7,007 nt of DNA, from assembly GCA_030037405.1 (NCBI GenBank), contig JASHRK010000089.1, positions 1 through 7,007 on the forward strand, written 5' to 3'. Positions 5,599 to 7,007 of this stretch are shown here, piece by piece. A model generated the notes under the pieces. That model had not been told where the DNA came from and ran no database searches. It saw nothing but the letters and a program-made list of their open reading frames with translations. Both the position numbers and the translations under genes were made by a program. The first letter of the stretch is position 1. Every line of letters starts with the position of its first letter. Source of the DNA: Acidimicrobiales bacterium (lineage in GTDB: Bacteria > Actinomycetota > Acidimicrobiia > Acidimicrobiales > Bog-793).

Positions 5599-5856
5599 GT
5601 GGCCGATCTCGACCCCGTGCCCGGCCCCGACCCGGTGGCAGGTGGCGACCCGGTGGCAGGCGGCGACCCACCTCTCGACCTCACGGCGATAGAGGCGCGA
5701 CTCCTTGCCGTCGAGACGGCTCTGCAGCGGCTCGAAGATGGCAGCTACGGGCGCTGCAGCTCCTGCGGCTCGCCCATCGAGGAGGAGCTGCTCGGTAACG
5801 ACCCCGTCGCCTCGACATGCGGCGCCTGCCTCGCCGGCCGGGTGGAGGGGGCCTAG
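5599..5856 (+). CDS. Short TraR/DksA-type zinc-finger protein
   Basis: The 85-residue product (GTG start) ends in a TraR/DksA C4 zinc finger: C53-S-S-C56, a 17-residue spacer, then C74-G-A-C77, preceded by LEDGSYGR as in the family. A short helix (about 28-47, DLTAIEARLLAVETALQRLE) stands where DksA has its long coiled coil. The protein is therefore much shorter than DksA and lacks the tip that enters the RNA polymerase secondary channel. Residues 1-26 are acidic and Pro/Gly-rich, with DPVAGG duplicated in tandem. Proteins of this type are common in actinobacteria and their role is poorly known; regulation of RNA polymerase is only a family-based guess. The MoaD-like gene starts two bases after its stop, so the two are co-transcribed. 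A likely leaderless promoter precedes it. Confidence 0.87.
   Translation: MADLDPVPGPDPVAGGDPVAGGDPPLDLTAIEARLLAVETALQRLEDGSYGRCSSCGSPIEEELLGNDPVASTCGACLAGRVEGA
5629..5664 (+). repeat. Tandem 18-bp duplication in the zinc-finger gene
   Basis: Two 18-bp units (5629-5646 and 5647-5664) differ at a single base (ggt versus gcg context near the end of the unit). Each encodes DPVAGG in frame. A further partial unit, gaccca, follows. The repeat lies in the disordered N-terminal part, where length change should be tolerated. Confidence 0.85.
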
Positions 5857-5858
5857 GC

Positions 5859-6095
5859 GTGGCAACGGTTCGTTTCTTCGCCCAGGCGAGAGAGGAGGCG
5901 GGCTGCGCCAGCGCCACGATCGAGGGCGGCACGGTCGGCGAGGTCGTCCGGTCGGCGTGCGAGCGCTTCGGCCCCCGTCTCGCCCGCGTCGTCGAGGTGA
6001 GCACGATCTGGCTCAACGGGGACTTCGCCGAGAGCGACGCCAAGGTGATCGACTCCGACGAGGTGGCGGTGCTCCCGCCCGTCTCGGGCGGTTGA
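5859..6095 (+). CDS. MoaD/ThiS family sulfur-carrier protein
   Basis: This 78-residue ubiquitin-fold protein ends in the diagnostic Gly-Gly (PPVSGG at the C-terminus). In MoaD and ThiS the terminal glycine is adenylated and then thiocarboxylated to donate sulfur. The N-terminal strand MATVRFFAQAREEAG, then the helix TVGEVVRSACERFG, WLNGDF, and finally DSDEVAVLPPVSGG match MoaD more than ThiS, so a role as small subunit of molybdopterin synthase is likely but not proven. The start is GTG 5859, with a ggaggggg Shine-Dalgarno region at about 5843-5850, instead of the longer frame that overlaps the zinc-finger gene. It follows that gene by two bases. No moaE or other molybdenum-cofactor gene is present here, so the partner is elsewhere or the protein serves another sulfur-transfer path. 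Confidence 0.88.
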   Translation: MATVRFFAQAREEAGCASATIEGGTVGEVVRSACERFGPRLARVVEVSTIWLNGDFAESDAKVIDSDEVAVLPPVSGG

Positions 6096-6104
6096 CGCCG
6101 CCCG
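6075..6104. terminator. Overlapping alternative hairpins between convergent moaD-like and sodN genes
   Basis: ccgcccg (6075-6081) pairs perfectly with cgggcgg (6085-6091). The same central segment can instead pair with ccgcccg at 6098-6104 around ttgacg. The two 7-bp stems exclude each other. The region spans the MoaD-like stop codon and lies just beyond the sodN stop, a place for a bidirectional terminator. There is no strong T-tract on either strand. Confidence 0.4.
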
Positions 6105-6113
6105 ACTCTCGCT

Positions 6114-6533
6114 TCAGGCCTTCTTCGTCTCCCAGAAGACCTTGTCGATCTCGCCGATGTGGTTGAGCAAGCCTTCGGCCACCGAGACGTCGTTCGTCTT
6201 CTTCGCCTCGCCTGCCGCCTTCGTCGCCTTCCAGAAGAGCTCGTGCAGCTGAGGGTGCTTGGCGAGGTGGTCGGGCTTGAAGTAGTCGGTCCAGAGGACC
6301 CAGAGGTGGTGCTTGACGAGGTCGGCACGCTCCTCCTTGATGAACGTCGCCCGCTCGCGGAAGGTGGCATCGTCCGAGGCGTTGAACTTCTCCATGCAGG
6401 CCTTCACCGACTCCGCTTCGATACGCGCTTGAGCCGGGTCGTACACCCCGCACGGGAGATCGCAGTGGGCGTGCGCCACCTCGGGCGCTCTCAGGCGATC
6501 GACGATCGACAACAACCCGGATGTGAGCGACAT
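6114..6533 (-). CDS. sodN: Nickel-containing superoxide dismutase precursor
   Basis: SodN converts superoxide to oxygen and hydrogen peroxide in the cytoplasm using a nickel ion bound by its N-terminal hook. The 139-residue precursor carries the unmistakable hook HCDLPCGVYDP at residues 23-33. After removal of the 22-residue leader, His23, Cys24 and Cys28 become His1, Cys2 and Cys6 of the mature enzyme, which is 117 residues, exactly the length known for Streptomyces NiSOD. The rest is the expected four-helix bundle (for example KACMEKFN, DLVKHHLWVLWTDYFKPDHL and ELFWKATKAAGEAKKT). An AAGGAGA Shine-Dalgarno sequence lies 7 bases before the ATG. The maturation protease gene sodX is directly divergent, 21 bases away. 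The leader is longer than the 14 residues I recall for Streptomyces. In that genus expression is nickel-dependent; no Nur-type operator is recognised here. Confidence 0.97.
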   Translation of the reverse strand: MSLTSGLLSIVDRLRAPEVAHAHCDLPCGVYDPAQARIEAESVKACMEKFNASDDATFRERATFIKEERADLVKHHLWVLWTDYFKPDHLAKHPQLHELFWKATKAAGEAKKTNDVSVAEGLLNHIGEIDKVFWETKKA

Positions 6534-6540
6534 TTGCCAG

Positions 6541-6547
6541 TCTCCTT
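6541..6547 (-). promoter_or_regulatory. Strong ribosome-binding site of sodN
   Basis: On the minus strand aaggaga lies 7 bases before the sodN ATG. It is among the best Shine-Dalgarno sequences in the window and fits high expression of an abundant enzyme. It lies in the 21-base gap between sodN and sodX. Confidence 0.65.
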
Positions 6548-6554
6548 GGTCAGG

Positions 6555-6938
6555 ATGGAATCGAAGATGACGAGGTCACCCTATCCGCGATGCGCGGCTC
6601 GCCGGTCGAGGAGGCGGCTCTTTACGAGGATCGAGATCGACGGCCTCTCGATGGTCCCCGAGCTCGCCCCGGGCGAGCGACTCCTCGCCGTCCGCTCACC
6701 GGTGCTCGAGACCGGCGATCTCGTCGCCGTCGTCGACCCGGAGGACCGGGCGAGGCTGCTCGTAAAGCGCGTGCACCGCCTCCATGCCATGGCAGTCGAG
6801 GTGCGGGGAGACAACGAGGGGGCAAGCCGCGACTCCCGCCAGTTCGGGCTCGTGCCGCGCCGGGACGTCATCGGCCGCGTCGTGCTGCGCTACCATCCGC
6901 CCGGCGCCCTTCGATGGTTCCGCCGCGCCTCGCCCTGA
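6555..6938 (+). CDS. sodX: Nickel-type superoxide dismutase maturation protease (S26 family)
   Basis: SodX is a signal-peptidase-like protease that removes the SodN leader so that the mature N-terminal histidine can bind nickel. The 127-residue product has the S26 serine in IDGLSMVPELAPGERLL (S32) and the general-base lysine in LLVKRVHRL (K71). It also has the family block RGDNEGASRDSRQFGLVP (84-101) and ends with VIGRVVLRYHPP (105-116) and a short basic tail. No membrane segment is visible, unlike export signal peptidases, which suits a cytoplasmic substrate. The start is uncertain: ATG 6555 and ATG 6567 are both in frame, neither has a good Shine-Dalgarno sequence, and the Arg-rich first 22 residues are not conserved in what I know of the family. 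It is divergent from sodN; the pairing makes the assignment firm. Confidence 0.92.
   Translation: MESKMTRSPYPRCAARRSRRRLFTRIEIDGLSMVPELAPGERLLAVRSPVLETGDLVAVVDPEDRARLLVKRVHRLHAMAVEVRGDNEGASRDSRQFGLVPRRDVIGRVVLRYHPPGALRWFRRASP
6578..6583 (-). promoter_or_regulatory. Possible -10 box for sodN inside the 5' end of sodX
   Basis: On the minus strand TAGGGT fits the TANNNT pattern. It lies 44 bases before the sodN ATG, giving a leader of about 35-40 bases that includes the AAGGAGA site. It would place the sodN promoter within the sodX coding sequence. No clear -35 box is seen. Confidence 0.33.
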
Positions 6939-6958
6939 GAGCCGCCTCGCCCTGAGAG
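6926..6958 (+). repeat. Tandem 17-bp period repeat across the sodX stop codon
   Basis: The 16-mer cgcctcgccctgagag occurs at 6926-6941 and 6943-6958. The first copy contains the sodX stop TGA (6936-6938); the second lies just downstream in non-coding DNA. The 17-bp period is not a multiple of three and could only be tolerated because the first copy ends the reading frame. Confidence 0.85.
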
Positions 6959-6988
6959 GTCGTCACGTCGAAGGACCTGGGTAGCCGG

Positions 6989-7007
6989 TAGGCTGGTCCG
7001 CAGCATG
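6989..7007 (+). promoter_or_regulatory. Putative -10 box and start codon of the next gene (leaves window)
   Basis: TAGGCT (6989-6994) fits the TANNNT -10 pattern and is followed 10 bases later by ATG at 7005-7007, the last bases of the window. This resembles a near-leaderless actinobacterial gene start. No Shine-Dalgarno sequence lies between them. The product cannot be known from here. Confidence 0.38.

Noticed and set aside
5553..5684. 44-residue N-terminal extension of the aldehyde dehydrogenase
   Set aside because: The extension is Gly/Ser/Pro-rich, overlaps the divergent zinc-finger gene and its promoter, and family members begin at the MPIATTNPATGE segment.
1..7007. CRISPR array, insertion sequence or prophage signals
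   Set aside because: Repeats present are only two-copy tandem doublets or one inverted repeat with no transposase, integrase or spaced repeat series, so no mobile or CRISPR element is called.

Overview
The window is a high-GC, densely packed stretch of bacterial chromosome. Base composition, GTG starts, near-leaderless promoters of the TANNNT type, and the gene families present (nickel superoxide dismutase with its protease, DUF6314, DUF929 plus VKOR, GabD1-like dehydrogenase) all point to an actinobacterium. An Acidimicrobiia-like lineage is my tentative guess from the DUF929/VKOR combination, and the sequence alone does not prove it. I see no insertion sequence, phage gene, CRISPR array, tRNA or rRNA.

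Layout from left to right. 1-101: end of an open frame running in from the left, with a duplicated six-residue tail. 102-294: non-coding, holding a terminator-like hairpin, a perfect 18-bp-arm inverted repeat, and a tandem duplication of the Shine-Dalgarno region. 295-903 (+): Nudix hydrolase. 912-1499 (-): BioY biotin transporter component, convergent with Nudix and divergent from the next gene. 1529-2005 (+): DUF6314 protein. 2136-3874 (+): operon of a membrane-anchored thioredoxin-fold DUF929 protein and a vitamin K epoxide reductase (VKOR) homologue, overlapping by one base. 3880-4167 (+): DUF503 protein, probably in the same operon. 4182-5552 (-): aldehyde dehydrogenase of the succinate-semialdehyde type. 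5599-5856 and 5859-6095 (+): short TraR/DksA zinc-finger protein followed two bases later by a MoaD/ThiS-type sulfur-carrier protein. 6114-6533 (-): nickel superoxide dismutase SodN. 6555-6938 (+): its maturation protease SodX, divergent from sodN. 6989-7007: promoter and start codon of a gene that leaves the window.

Two functional modules stand out. The DUF929-VKOR pair looks like an extracytoplasmic disulfide-forming system: VKOR would re-oxidise the CPYC motif of the DUF929 partner using quinone. The sodN-sodX pair is a complete nickel superoxide dismutase unit, enzyme plus the protease that exposes its nickel-binding N-terminus. The other genes are ordinary metabolic or uncharacterised housekeeping-type genes. 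I find no convincing wholly new system. The most interesting unexplained points are the strong inverted repeat before the Nudix gene, a set of short two-copy tandem duplications (9 to 18 bp) across the window, and the long Arg/Gly-rich cytoplasmic tail on the DUF929 protein.
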